A DNA stretch of 64,000 nt from Bradyrhizobium canariense. GTDB taxonomy: Bacteria; Pseudomonadota; Alphaproteobacteria; Rhizobiales; Xanthobacteraceae. The DNA lies in assembly GCF_018130465.1 (NCBI RefSeq), contig NZ_JAFCKJ010000010.1, positions 1-64,000 on the forward strand, written 5' to 3'. A model generated the notes under the pieces. It was not told the origin of the DNA, ran no database searches, and saw only the letters and a program-made list of their open reading frames with translations. Positions 26,561 through 34,822 of the stretch are shown piece after piece (position 1 is the first letter of the stretch; each line of letters opens with the position of its first letter). A program made the position numbers and the translations under genes.

Positions 26561-26744
26561 ATGCTGCCTCGGGAGCTTTCCCATACCTCTTTTGAGCTAA
26601 AACCACAGCCCTGACCAAGGCGATCGGCGCCGCAGTGACATCACCCCTCTATTTTGGCACGATTTGTGACCATATTGGCGACAAAGAAGCTTCGTCGCGC
26701 TGTAGCGCTGCCGCCTCTGGCGAAAAAGCCGGAGGGAGAAAGAA

Positions 26745-28385
26745 ATGGCTCAAACCGAGGCTAACTCGTATGTCCGTGGTACAGCGGATGCGCCGCTCAG
26801 CAATCTCACGATCGCGGCGTTGCTCGCTGAGACCGTCGCTCGATTCCCCAACGGTCTCGCCGTTGTATTCCGCGAGCAGGGCGTCCGCTGGAGCTGGAAA
26901 GAGTTTGCGAACGAGATCGAGGCGTTTGCCGCCGGGCTGCAGGAGCTCGGCCTTCGTAAGGGTGATCGCGTCGGGATCTGGTCACCCAACCGCGTCGAAT
27001 GGCTGGTGACGCAATTCGCGACGGCACGGCTCGGCCTCGTCCTCGTCAATATCAATCCTGCCTATCGTCTTTCCGAGCTGGGTTACGCGCTTGGCGTATC
27101 GGGATGCCGGGCTGTCGTCTCCGCCCAGGAGATGAAGACTTCGAAGTACCTGGAGATGCTCCAGACGGTTCGTCCCCAATTGCCCGGGGTGGAATGGATT
27201 ATTCGAATGGGCGAAGGCCGCACGCCGAACATGTTGAACTATACCGACGTTCTGGCGAAAGGGCGCAGCACCACAATTCTCGAGGAATCTCTCGACTGCC
27301 ACGACCCGATCAATATCCAGTTCACAAGCGGAACCACCGGCAGCCCGAAGGGCGCCACGCTCACGCATCATAATGTGGTGAACAATGCGCGTTTTATCGC
27401 GCAAGCGCTGAATTTCAGCGAAGCCGATCGGCTCTGCATCCCGGTGCCGCTCTATCATTGCTTTGGAATGGTTCTGGCGGTTCTCGCATGCGTCAGCACG
27501 GGCGCGACCATGGTCTTTCCGGGCGAAGCGTTCGATCCAGCCGCGGTTCTGGCCGCGGTCGCGGAGGAGCGCTGCACGGCGCTCCATGGGGTGCCAACGA
27601 TGTTCATCGCCGAACTTGCGCATCCCGATTTCAAGACCTTCGACCTTTCTTCGCTGCGGACGGGAATCATGGCTGGCTCTCCATGCCCGATCGAAACCAT
27701 GCGGCAGGTGGTCTCCGAGATGAACATGAGCGAGGTGACCATCGCTTATGGCATGACGGAGACGTCGCCGGTATCATTCCAGAGCTCGACAACCGACCCG
27801 CTGGAAAGGCGGGTGGCAACGGTCGGGCGCATTCAGCGGTGTCTCGAAGCGAAGGTGATCGACAAGAACGGCCAGATTGTCCCGCGCGGAGAGACAGGTG
27901 AGTTGTGCGTGCGCGGTTATTCCGTCATGCGCGGCTATTGGGACGACCCTGAGCGGACCGGGGAAGTCATCAAGGATGGATGGATGCACTCCGGCGACCT
28001 CGCGATCATCGACGACGAGGGTTATTGCAACATCGTAGGGCGCGCCAAGGACATGCTGATCCGCGGCGGCGAGAACGTGTATCCGCGCGAGATCGAAGAA
28101 TTCCTGTTTCGGCATCCCAAGGTGCAGTCGGCGCAGGTCTTTGGCGTTCCGGATCAAAAATACGGCGAAGAAATATGCGCCTGGATCGTGATCAAGCCGG
28201 GCCACGATTGCACTGAAGACGAGATCCGCGAGTTCTGTCGCGGTCAAATCGCCCACTACAAGGTGCCCAGATACATTCGTTTTGTCGAGGAAATGCCGAT
28301 GACGGTGACGGGCAAGGCCCAGAAATTCCTGATGCGTGATTCGATGATCAAGGAACTTGGTTTGAGCGAAAGCCAGACTGCCTAA
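26745..28385 (+). CDS. Fatty acyl-CoA synthetase (ACSF2-like)
   Basis: AMP-forming CoA ligase of 546 residues with all core motifs: [89 protein letters not shown] and the C-terminal lysine region [13 protein letters not shown]. This wording is typical of medium-chain fatty acyl-CoA ligases of the ACSF2 type. ATG 26745 follows GGAGGGAGAAAGAA. It stands alone after the pseudogene scar, and its 3' end overlaps the convergent racemase pseudogene by 38 bases, an unusual overlap that probably reflects the 3' extension of the latter. Confidence 0.93.
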   Translation: MAQTEANSYVRGTADAPLSNLTIAALLAETVARFPNGLAVVFREQGVRWSWKEFANEIEAFAAGLQELGLRKGDRVGIWSPNRVEWLVTQFATARLGLVLVNINPAYRLSELGYALGVSGCRAVVSAQEMKTSKYLEMLQTVRPQLPGVEWIIRMGEGRTPNMLNYTDVLAKGRSTTILEESLDCHDPINIQFTSGTTGSPKGATLTHHNVVNNARFIAQALNFSEADRLCIPVPLYHCFGMVLAVLACVSTGATMVFPGEAFDPAAVLAAVAEERCTALHGVPTMFIAELAHPDFKTFDLSSLRTGIMAGSPCPIETMRQVVSEMNMSEVTIAYGMTETSPVSFQSSTTDPLERRVATVGRIQRCLEAKVIDKNGQIVPRGETGELCVRGYSVMRGYWDDPERTGEVIKDGWMHSGDLAIIDDEGYCNIVGRAKDMLIRGGENVYPREIEEFLFRHPKVQSAQVFGVPDQKYGEEICAWIVIKPGHDCTEDEIREFCRGQIAHYKVPRYIRFVEEMPMTVTGKAQKFLMRDSMIKELGLSESQTA

Positions 28386-29137
28386 ACGGTGTGTCCGACT
28401 TCACCCCACCCGATTGCAGAAACGGCACCGGATTGGCTGCGCGGTAGAAGAAGTTGATCATCGTGTTGATGTCAAAGACAGGCAGTCCCGATACGTTCGC
28501 AACGTCCTTGGCGAAGGGACACATATTAGTGCATTCGAACAGGATGGCGCCTGGATTCTTGCAAGATGCAATGAAGGCTTGCTTCATTTCGACCATCTCG
28601 GCTCGCAGCACATCGGTATCAAGCTCTTCCCGACCGAGAATGTAGGCCGCCGGAAACTGCGCATCAGGCTTCATGCCCTGGATCTGAACGGGGATATCGT
28701 CCCGCGACCAGCCGACGCCACGAAAGTGACCGTCATTCATGTGATCCGCGCTCCGTAAAGACGCCGATGATCTTGCCCGGCGGCAGCATGGCGTGGATCA
28801 GCGGCGCCTGGATCAAGCTGGAGGTGAACACAGGAATGTTCACTGCCGCAGCGAGCTGCTTCTGGAACGGAGCGAGGAAACCGCAGCTGGTCGTGATCGC
28901 CTTGACGCCTTCGGCCTCCAGCTCTTGCGCGGCCACCACGAACGGCTCCAGCAGGCTCGCATCCGGATGATCGCCCATAATTTTCGTCGCGTGAGCACCG
29001 CGCACGATCTTGTAGCGCACGGGAAAATCATAGGAGAGTGCATTTCCGATGTCGCCGCGCGGGCGCGGAAACTTGGTGTCCAGCATCAGGATGCCGATCG
29101 TCTCTCCATAGTTGGTGTAGCCACCTCGCAGTTTCAT
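28348..29137 (-). pseudogene. Asp/Glu racemase-family protein, split by a one-base insertion
   Basis: The 5' part (29137>about 28748) encodes MKLRGGYTNYGETIGILMLD onwards with the first catalytic Cys in TTSCGFLAPFQ and stops after GKIIGVFTERGSHE. The second part, one frame over, continues DHMNDGHFRGVGW and carries the second catalytic Cys in LFECTNMCPFA. Removing one base near 28748 restores a continuous reading T-E-A-D-H-M and a protein of about 260 residues, collinear with the intact homologue at 31941. It is the last gene of the minus-strand amino acid operon, 15 bases after DadA. Either a real recent mutation or an assembly error; all other positions look functional. Confidence 0.75.
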
Positions 29138-29152
29138 GGTCGTCTCCAGGGA

Positions 29153-30430
29153 TCAATGGCGAAAACGTGACGCGCCAAATAGCGCGATATCGATGCCGGC
29201 AGTCCTGCCGGCAATGAGATCGGCGACGATAGAGCCCGTGATCGGGCCCGACGCTAGGCCAACATGGCCGTGTCCGAACGCGTGGATGATGTCCGCCGAT
29301 GCCGATGCCACACCGATGACGGGACGCCCGTCCGGCGTCGACGGCCGGAGCCCCATCCAGCGATCGATCGTCAGGCTGGCGCGCGACCCGAGGCCAGGAT
29401 ACGTCCGCAGGGCATGCGCGACGAGAATCTCGACGCGCGCCCAGTCCGGCTCGGCGTCAACTCGCGCGAGCTCGACCTGCCCCGAAAGGCGCAAGCCCGC
29501 CGGAGTCGGCGTGTTGGCCATTCGTCCATCGCTCGGCATGATCGGAAGCCTTGGCCCTGCCGCAGGCGAAGCGATGACGCCGTGATAGCCGCGTTCGCTC
29601 GCCATCGGCACGCGATCGCCCGTAGCCTCCGCAAGAGCCTTTGACCAGATGCCGGCGCAGATGATGGCGCGATCGCACTCGATCGCGCCCTGATCGGTGA
29701 CGACCGATGCGAGACGGCCATCGGTCACAACAAAGCCGGTCGCGCGCGCCCTGACCAGACGTGCGCCGCGTGCGCGCGCGGCATCAACGATGGCCCCTAC
29801 ATAGGCCCCCGGATCGGTGCAGTAGGCTCCTTCGTGGACAAGGGCGCCGAACTGATAGGTGGCGCTCAAATCCGGCTCTCGGCGGCGCAGCTCGCCCGCA
29901 TCGAGCTCGATCCAATGGAGCCCATTGTCCCTGCGAAGCCGCCAGGCAAGCGCCTCGCCCTCAAAGGCATTGCGATCGGGATAGGCGTAGAGCAGACCAG
30001 TCTGGCGTATGTAATCCGGCTTCCCGATCTCCCTTGCGAGCACAGCGTGCCGCGCCGGACTGTCGCGCAAGATCGAGGCAAGCAGGTGGGCGGTACGTTC
30101 GACCTTCGCCACGGTCCATCCGGCCGCGAGGAAACGGAGCAGCCAGGGCGCCAGCGCAGGCAGCACCGTCCAGCGCAGCACCAGAGGCCCGTTCGGATCG
30201 AAGAGATAACCCGGCAGCTTGCGCCACAGGCCGGGCATGGACATCGGGATGATCGAGGCAGGGCTGATCCAGGCACCGTTGCCATAGCTAGCCGCCTGGG
30301 GCCCCCCCGGTTCTCCCGGCTCGATCAGCGTAACGTCATGTCCGTCCTTGATCAGCTCCCATGCCGTCGCCGCACCGACGATACCTGCGCCGATCACAGC
30401 GATGCGCAATGGCGTCCTCTGCCGCGTCAT
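29153..30430 (-). CDS. D-amino acid dehydrogenase, DadA-type
   Basis: FAD-dependent oxidoreductase (DAO fold) of 425 residues. The dinucleotide motif IAVIGAGIVGAATAWEL opens the protein (about residues 10-26), AASYGNGAWISP follows, and the C-terminal FAD site is RWMGLRPSTPDGRPVIG and HAFGHGHVGLASGPITG. These are the landmarks of the small subunit of bacterial D-amino acid dehydrogenases, which oxidise D-amino acids to 2-oxo acids and pass electrons to the quinone pool. ATG 30430 is chosen over the adjacent GTG. In this operon, with racemases and a lysine route, a D-lysine or other D-amino acid substrate is plausible but not shown. Confidence 0.9.
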   Translation of the reverse strand: MTRQRTPLRIAVIGAGIVGAATAWELIKDGHDVTLIEPGEPGGPQAASYGNGAWISPASIIPMSMPGLWRKLPGYLFDPNGPLVLRWTVLPALAPWLLRFLAAGWTVAKVERTAHLLASILRDSPARHAVLAREIGKPDYIRQTGLLYAYPDRNAFEGEALAWRLRRDNGLHWIELDAGELRRREPDLSATYQFGALVHEGAYCTDPGAYVGAIVDAARARGARLVRARATGFVVTDGRLASVVTDQGAIECDRAIICAGIWSKALAEATGDRVPMASERGYHGVIASPAAGPRLPIMPSDGRMANTPTPAGLRLSGQVELARVDAEPDWARVEILVAHALRTYPGLGSRASLTIDRWMGLRPSTPDGRPVIGVASASADIIHAFGHGHVGLASGPITGSIVADLIAGRTAGIDIALFGASRFRH

Positions 30431-30457
30431 CACTCAACTCGATTGCAGATCGTCACG

Positions 30458-31249
30458 TCAGCCGTTCGCCGCAACTGTCGGCAAGCCGCTGCTGTGGAAG
30501 TGGCTCAGGAAGGCCCGTGTTGCAGTCTGGCTTGGCGTGTCGATCACCTGCCGGGCCGGCCCCTCCTCCACGACGATGCCGTCGCGCATGAAGACGACGC
30601 TATCGGCGACCTCGCGCGCAAACGCCATCTCATGGGTCACGAGCACCATGGTCATTCCTTCGGCCGCAAGCTGGCGGACCACCGCGAGGACCTCTCCGAC
30701 CAGCTCGGGATCGAGCGCAGACGTTGCCTCGTCGAACAGCATCACTTGCGGCTTCATCGCAAGGGCGCGCGCGATTGCCACGCGCTGCTTCTGGCCGCCG
30801 GACAGCTTGTCGGGCGCGACGTCGGCCTTGTCCTTCAACCCCACCTTCTCCAACAACCCAAGCGCCGTCTCGCGCGCCGCCTCCGGCTGGATCTTCAGAA
30901 CCGTGACGGGTCCTTCCATCACGTTCTGAAGGGTAGACATGTGGGGGAAGAGATTGAAGTTCTGGAACACCATGCCGGTCCGCGCGCGGAACGCCGCCAG
31001 TTCCTTGTCACGGGGCAGCTTGTGCCCGTTGGTGAAATCCATGGTGCTTTCGCCAACCCGGATGGCGCCGCTGTCCGGGATGGTCAAGAGATTGAGGCAT
31101 CGCAGCAGCGTCGACTTACCTGATCCGCTGGGCCCGATCAGCGCGAGCACACCGCCGCGGGGGACTCGCAGCGATATGTCCTTCAGCACGCTGACGGCCC
31201 CGAAAGACTTCTTGACGTGAACCAGTTCGATCATCGCGTTGTCAGACAC
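30458..31249 (-). CDS. Polar amino acid ABC transporter, ATP-binding subunit
   Basis: ATPase of 263 residues. Walker A is GPSGSGKSTLLRCL (near residue 40), Q-loop MVFQNFNLFPHMS, signature LSGGQKQRVAIARAL, Walker B VMLFDEATSALDPE and the H-loop VTHEMAFAREV. The TSALDPE wording is characteristic of the GlnQ/HisP polar amino acid family. The GTG at 31249 (AGGGA 8 bases upstream) is preferred; the ATG at 31234 is the alternative. The 5' extension of the frame into the permease gene is not coding. It partners the permease at 31276 and the binding protein at 32759; only one permease gene is present, so a homodimeric channel is expected. Confidence 0.93.
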   Translation of the reverse strand: MSDNAMIELVHVKKSFGAVSVLKDISLRVPRGGVLALIGPSGSGKSTLLRCLNLLTIPDSGAIRVGESTMDFTNGHKLPRDKELAAFRARTGMVFQNFNLFPHMSTLQNVMEGPVTVLKIQPEAARETALGLLEKVGLKDKADVAPDKLSGGQKQRVAIARALAMKPQVMLFDEATSALDPELVGEVLAVVRQLAAEGMTMVLVTHEMAFAREVADSVVFMRDGIVVEEGPARQVIDTPSQTATRAFLSHFHSSGLPTVAANG

Positions 31250-31275
31250 GGCGCCATTCCCTTCTTTGATCAACC

Positions 31276-31935
31276 CTACCGCGCCAGTCGCGCTTCGAGC
31301 ACGCTCGCAGCGCGCGTCATCGGGAACAGGATAAGGAAGTAGATGACCGCGATCATGGTGTATGTCTCCAATGGCCGGTAGGTCGCAGATGTGATGAGCT
31401 GCCCCTGGTAAAGCAGATCCGGGACCGCTAGGACCGAGAGCAGCGAGGTGTTCTTCAGTTGCAGCACGGCCTGGTTGACGAGCGGAGGAATCATCCGCTT
31501 GAGGGCCTGCGGCATGACGACGCGCTTCATCAGATCGAAGCGGCGCATGCCCAGCGCGCGGCCAGCGTCCCATTGCCCCATATCGATCGAGACAATGCCT
31601 CCACGGATGATTTCCGAATAGAACGCGCCGCCGTAAAAGCTCAGCGCGATGAACGCTGCCACGGCGGGAGAGAGCTCGACGCCAATCAGCACTGGAAGCG
31701 CGTAGTAGATCCACACCAGTTGAACCAGCACAGGCGTACAGCGGAACACCTCGACGAGCATCACGAGGGGCGTCGAGACGAAACGCACCTTGGAGAGGCT
31801 CGCGATTGAGACCACGCATCCGATCACGAACCCGCTCGCCGCGGTTAGGATGGTAAAACCGATCGTGTAGGCCGTACCGATGGTGATCAGCCTGCTGTAT
31901 TGCAGAAGGAAGCCAAAACTCCAGTCATAATGCAT
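31276..31935 (-). CDS. Polar amino acid ABC transporter, permease
   Basis: Inner-membrane subunit of 219 residues with about five transmembrane helices, normal for the HisM/GlnP family. TAYTIGFTILTAASGFVIG forms the first conserved segment, VFRCTPVLVQLVWIYYALP the second, and the cytoplasmic EAA loop is GRALGMRRFDLMKRVVMPQA. ATG 31935 lies five bases after the racemase stop, with the ribosome site inside that gene's 3' end, so the two are translationally coupled. The long upstream extension of the frame overlaps the racemase and is not coding. Confidence 0.92.
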   Translation of the reverse strand: MHYDWSFGFLLQYSRLITIGTAYTIGFTILTAASGFVIGCVVSIASLSKVRFVSTPLVMLVEVFRCTPVLVQLVWIYYALPVLIGVELSPAVAAFIALSFYGGAFYSEIIRGGIVSIDMGQWDAGRALGMRRFDLMKRVVMPQALKRMIPPLVNQAVLQLKNTSLLSVLAVPDLLYQGQLITSATYRPLETYTMIAVIYFLILFPMTRAASVLEARLAR

Positions 31936-31940
31936 CGCAG

Positions 31941-32654
31941 CTACCCCATACTCAGCGATTGCGAATAGGCACTCTGGATCAGCCCCGAGTAGAACCAGCG
32001 CCCAAGCGTGATGATGTCGTAGACCGGCAATCCGAACTCGCGCGACACCTCCTCCGAGAATGGCGGAAGGTTGGTGCATTCGAAAACGATCGCGCCAATG
32101 CCCGGATTGTCCGAAAGCAGCGTGCTGACGGCCTCCTGCACGTCACGGCGCAGTCCATCGCGATCATAGGAGCAGCCATGCTCAATATGCGCGCGCAAGC
32201 TACCGTCCGGCGGAAGGCCGACGCGAGGCGTCTCTGGATCGGCGCCGGCTCCAGCAAAATGCCTATCCGTCAACGCCTCCGCGTCGTAAGTGACAACGCC
32301 TGCGCGGCGGCCGGACGGAAGGCAGCGCTCCACCATGGGCAGTTGCAAAAGACTCGAGGTTGCGAGCGGAAGATTCATCCGCGCGGAGAGCTCGCCCTGA
32401 CGCGATGCCAGAAAGCCGCACGACGTGGTCAGGCCGATCGCGCCCTCGGCACGAAGCTCATCGCCTGCGGCGACGAATGCATCCATTAGGTCGGCGTCAT
32501 CGCCGCTCACGATCTTCCGCGCGGTGGCGCCCGGGACGGTCCTGAAGACGACGTCGAAGGGCCAGCTGGCGCAATGCCCCACATCTCCCGGCGGGCGCTC
32601 GATCGCGATGTCAAGCATGATGATGCCCAGCGGAGGATGTCGCCCATGTCGCAT
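31941..32654 (-). CDS. Asp/Glu racemase-family protein
   Basis: Protein of 237 residues in the aspartate/glutamate/hydantoin racemase superfamily. It begins near IGI-like strand PLGIIMLDIAIERPPGDVG and carries the two active-site Cys regions LTTSCGFLASRQ (about residue 83) and VFECTNLPPFSEE (about 197). Members interconvert L and D amino acids or related acids without cofactor. It is collinear with the frameshifted homologue at 28348-29137 but clearly diverged, so the operon carries two, perhaps with different substrates. It lies directly downstream of the hairpin that follows the binding-protein gene, and 5 bases before the permease. Confidence 0.85.
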   Translation of the reverse strand: MRHGRHPPLGIIMLDIAIERPPGDVGHCASWPFDVVFRTVPGATARKIVSGDDADLMDAFVAAGDELRAEGAIGLTTSCGFLASRQGELSARMNLPLATSSLLQLPMVERCLPSGRRAGVVTYDAEALTDRHFAGAGADPETPRVGLPPDGSLRAHIEHGCSYDRDGLRRDVQEAVSTLLSDNPGIGAIVFECTNLPPFSEEVSREFGLPVYDIITLGRWFYSGLIQSAYSQSLSMG

Positions 32655-32718
32655 CGATCAGATGTTCCCTGTCTCGTCGGACGCCAATTGCGTCCGAACT
32701 CAACGACGCTGCAGAAAG

Positions 32719-32751
32719 GAAACTGCCCGCGTCATCTGAAGACGCGGGCAG
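32719..32751 (-). terminator. Intra-operon hairpin after the binding-protein gene
   Basis: CTGCCCGCGTC (32723-32733), a 7-base loop and GACGCGGGCAG (32741-32751) form a perfect 11-bp stem. On the minus strand it is followed by TTTCCTTTC, a modest T-rich tract. It starts 8 bases after the stop of the binding-protein gene. Such partial terminators or mRNA stabilisers commonly keep binding-protein levels above those of permease and ATPase. Confidence 0.65.
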
Positions 32752-32758
32752 TCCGAGA

Positions 32759-33613
32759 TCAAAACTGAAGTCCGGGAGGAATGTCCTGCTCCCCGATATT
32801 GACCAGAGTCAGGCTCGAGAGAATCCACTCGCGGAGAGCGCCCAACGAACGGCTGTATTCGAGCCAGTTATCGACATAGGTGCGGAAGCGGGTATCGACG
32901 TCCACACGCACGCCGCAGCAGGTCGGTTGCGAGGCAACTGGAGTCGGGATGATGACCTTGCCCACCTTCGCGTTCTTCTTGACCGTGACCAGCGAAAGCA
33001 TCGCGACCTGGATCAGGCAATCCGCCCGCCCGGCCTGCACCGCCAGCACGGCGTCATCAGGTGTCTTCAGTGCGACCAGCGTTGCCTTGGGCAGCGTTCG
33101 GCGCGCGTAGAGATCGTGGGTGGAGCCGATATCGACGGCAACCCGCACCTCCGGCTTGTTGAGGTCTTCCCATGTCTTCGGTTCAAAGCCGGGCTTGGCG
33201 ATGACCGTGAAGGTGTTGTTCATGATCGGACGCGTGAATTCAACGATCAGGGCGCGTGACGGCGTCGGGCTGAGCCCGAACATGATGTCGATCTTGTTGC
33301 TCTGAAGATCGAGAACCGAGTTGCCCCAGGTCGATTCGATGATCTCGACTTCGGCTTCGAGCGCCTTGGCGAGATCATTCGCCATGCTCACGCAAAAGCC
33401 CGACCACTGCCCCGTGGCGATGTCCTTGTGATAATAGGGCTCCGTCCCAACGATGCCGGCGATGCGAAGCTTTTTCGTCTTGCGAATTTGAGCAAACGTA
33501 CTCTCGGCCGGCTGCGTCTGAGCGACAGCCTGGGACACGGCTGAGCCGGCTGCCATTGCCGCCGCGGCGGCGCCTAGCCCAACGAGTGATCCGATTTCAC
33601 GACGATTGACCAT
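32759..33613 (-). CDS. Polar amino acid ABC transporter, substrate-binding protein
   Basis: Family 3 solute-binding protein of 284 residues. The N-terminus MVNRREIGSLVGLGAAAAAM, followed by AVAQTQ, is an export signal with a twin Arg, possibly Tat. The mature part contains KKLRIAGIVGTEPYYHKD, GFCVSMANDLAKAL and DIMFGLSPTPSRALIVEFTRP, the typical family 3 landmarks. It delivers a polar amino acid to the permease at 31276; context favours lysine or a related diamino acid, but specificity cannot be read from sequence. The ATG at 33613 follows GAGGGGAAGC; the long upstream extension is not coding. Confidence 0.92.
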   Translation of the reverse strand: MVNRREIGSLVGLGAAAAAMAAGSAVSQAVAQTQPAESTFAQIRKTKKLRIAGIVGTEPYYHKDIATGQWSGFCVSMANDLAKALEAEVEIIESTWGNSVLDLQSNKIDIMFGLSPTPSRALIVEFTRPIMNNTFTVIAKPGFEPKTWEDLNKPEVRVAVDIGSTHDLYARRTLPKATLVALKTPDDAVLAVQAGRADCLIQVAMLSLVTVKKNAKVGKVIIPTPVASQPTCCGVRVDVDTRFRTYVDNWLEYSRSLGALREWILSSLTLVNIGEQDIPPGLQF

Positions 33614-33680
33614 ATCAAGCTTCCCCTCTTCGGTTGAATTCCTCATGACGCAAGATCCGGTCCGGCGGTCTCTGCGCCCC

Positions 33681-34811
33681 CTAAGCTGCTCTCTTGTTGG
33701 AGAACCGTCCCGCAAAATCGCTCGTCTCGGAGCTGCGCGCCTCTCTCGCCAGCCGGCCGCCCTCGCGTGTCGCGAGAAAATCGGCAAGGCTCGCATCCTC
33801 CTGCCGTACAAATCCCCTCGTGGGAAGCTTGCCCGACAGAAACAGCTCGACCATCGCGACGCAGCCGGCGGCCGTGGTGAGCTGGATCGCGCCGAGCTCC
33901 GGCTGCCCGTCGTAACGCAGCACGATGCTGTCCTCCTCCATGCGTCCGTTGCGCTCGCCGATGCCGGTCACGAAGATCACGACGACGTCCTTTCGCGTGA
34001 ACGGCGCGGCGCGGTTGAGGATGCGACGCATGGTCTCGCGATCGTCAGCGAGCCCCAGGCCCTGCAGCAGGAGCTTCATGATCTCGGCGTGGCCGGGGTA
34101 GCGCAGCGTCTTGTAGCTCATGTCGCGGACCTTCCCGGCCAGCGTCTCCGTCAACGTGCCGAGGCCGCCCGAGGTATTGAACGCCTCATAGGCGACGCCG
34201 TCGATCATCACGCTCTCGACGCCTTCGAGCGCGGGCACCGATATCGGTTTGCCATCGAAGACGATCTCGCAGGGATTGCAATATTCGTTGATCAGGCCGT
34301 CGATGGACCAGGTGACGTTGTAGCGCAAGGCATTGGTCGGATAGAGCGGCAGCGCACCGACCCGCATCTTGATGGCCTTCACCGTCTCGAAACGAGCCGC
34401 CATGTCGGCTCCAAGCACGCAGATGAACCCCGGCGCAAGCCCGCACTGCGGCGCCAGGATCACGTCGGCGGTTGCTGCGATCTCCTTGATGTAGGCCGTT
34501 GTCGCCACGTCCTCGGTCAGATCGAAATAGTGCGTTCCGGTCTCCACAGCTATCCGCGCGATCCCCTGATTGAGAAAATACGGACAGGCGCTGACGACGA
34601 TATCCTGATCCTTCAGAAAACCGCGCACCGCATGGAGATCTCCAGCGTCCACGATCTTGGTAGCGAAGGTTTGCCCGGCGCTCAAGCCGAGTTGCGCCTC
34701 TGAAGCGTCAGCCAGGGTAACTTTGTGTCCCTGGTCCGCCAGCATCCCGGCGATCACGGCGCCGATCTGCCCGGCCCCCAAAACTGCGATGCGTTGCGAT
34801 GAATGAGCCAT
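33681..34811 (-). CDS. Saccharopine dehydrogenase-fold enzyme, lysine 6-dehydrogenase candidate
   Basis: NAD(P)-dependent enzyme of 376 residues with Rossmann motif RIAVLGAGQIGAVIAGML at residues 7-24 and later APQCGLAPGFICVLGADMA, a hallmark of the lysine dehydrogenase/saccharopine reductase group. With HglS and an antiquitin-type aldehyde dehydrogenase close by, oxidative deamination of the lysine epsilon-amino group to aminoadipate semialdehyde is the most coherent role. Length fits L-lysine 6-dehydrogenases rather than full saccharopine dehydrogenases. The ATG at 34811 has GGGAGG at 6 bases. It is 11 bases after the TPP enzyme stop and 67 bases before the binding-protein gene. Confidence 0.82.
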   Translation of the reverse strand: MAHSSQRIAVLGAGQIGAVIAGMLADQGHKVTLADASEAQLGLSAGQTFATKIVDAGDLHAVRGFLKDQDIVVSACPYFLNQGIARIAVETGTHYFDLTEDVATTAYIKEIAATADVILAPQCGLAPGFICVLGADMAARFETVKAIKMRVGALPLYPTNALRYNVTWSIDGLINEYCNPCEIVFDGKPISVPALEGVESVMIDGVAYEAFNTSGGLGTLTETLAGKVRDMSYKTLRYPGHAEIMKLLLQGLGLADDRETMRRILNRAAPFTRKDVVVIFVTGIGERNGRMEEDSIVLRYDGQPELGAIQLTTAAGCVAMVELFLSGKLPTRGFVRQEDASLADFLATREGGRLAREARSSETSDFAGRFSNKRAA

Positions 34812-34822
34812 TTCGAACCTCC

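Noticed and set aside
25097-26744. Transposon or phage integration as cause of the scar
   Set aside because: No terminal inverted repeats, transposase fragment, target duplication or tRNA was seen.
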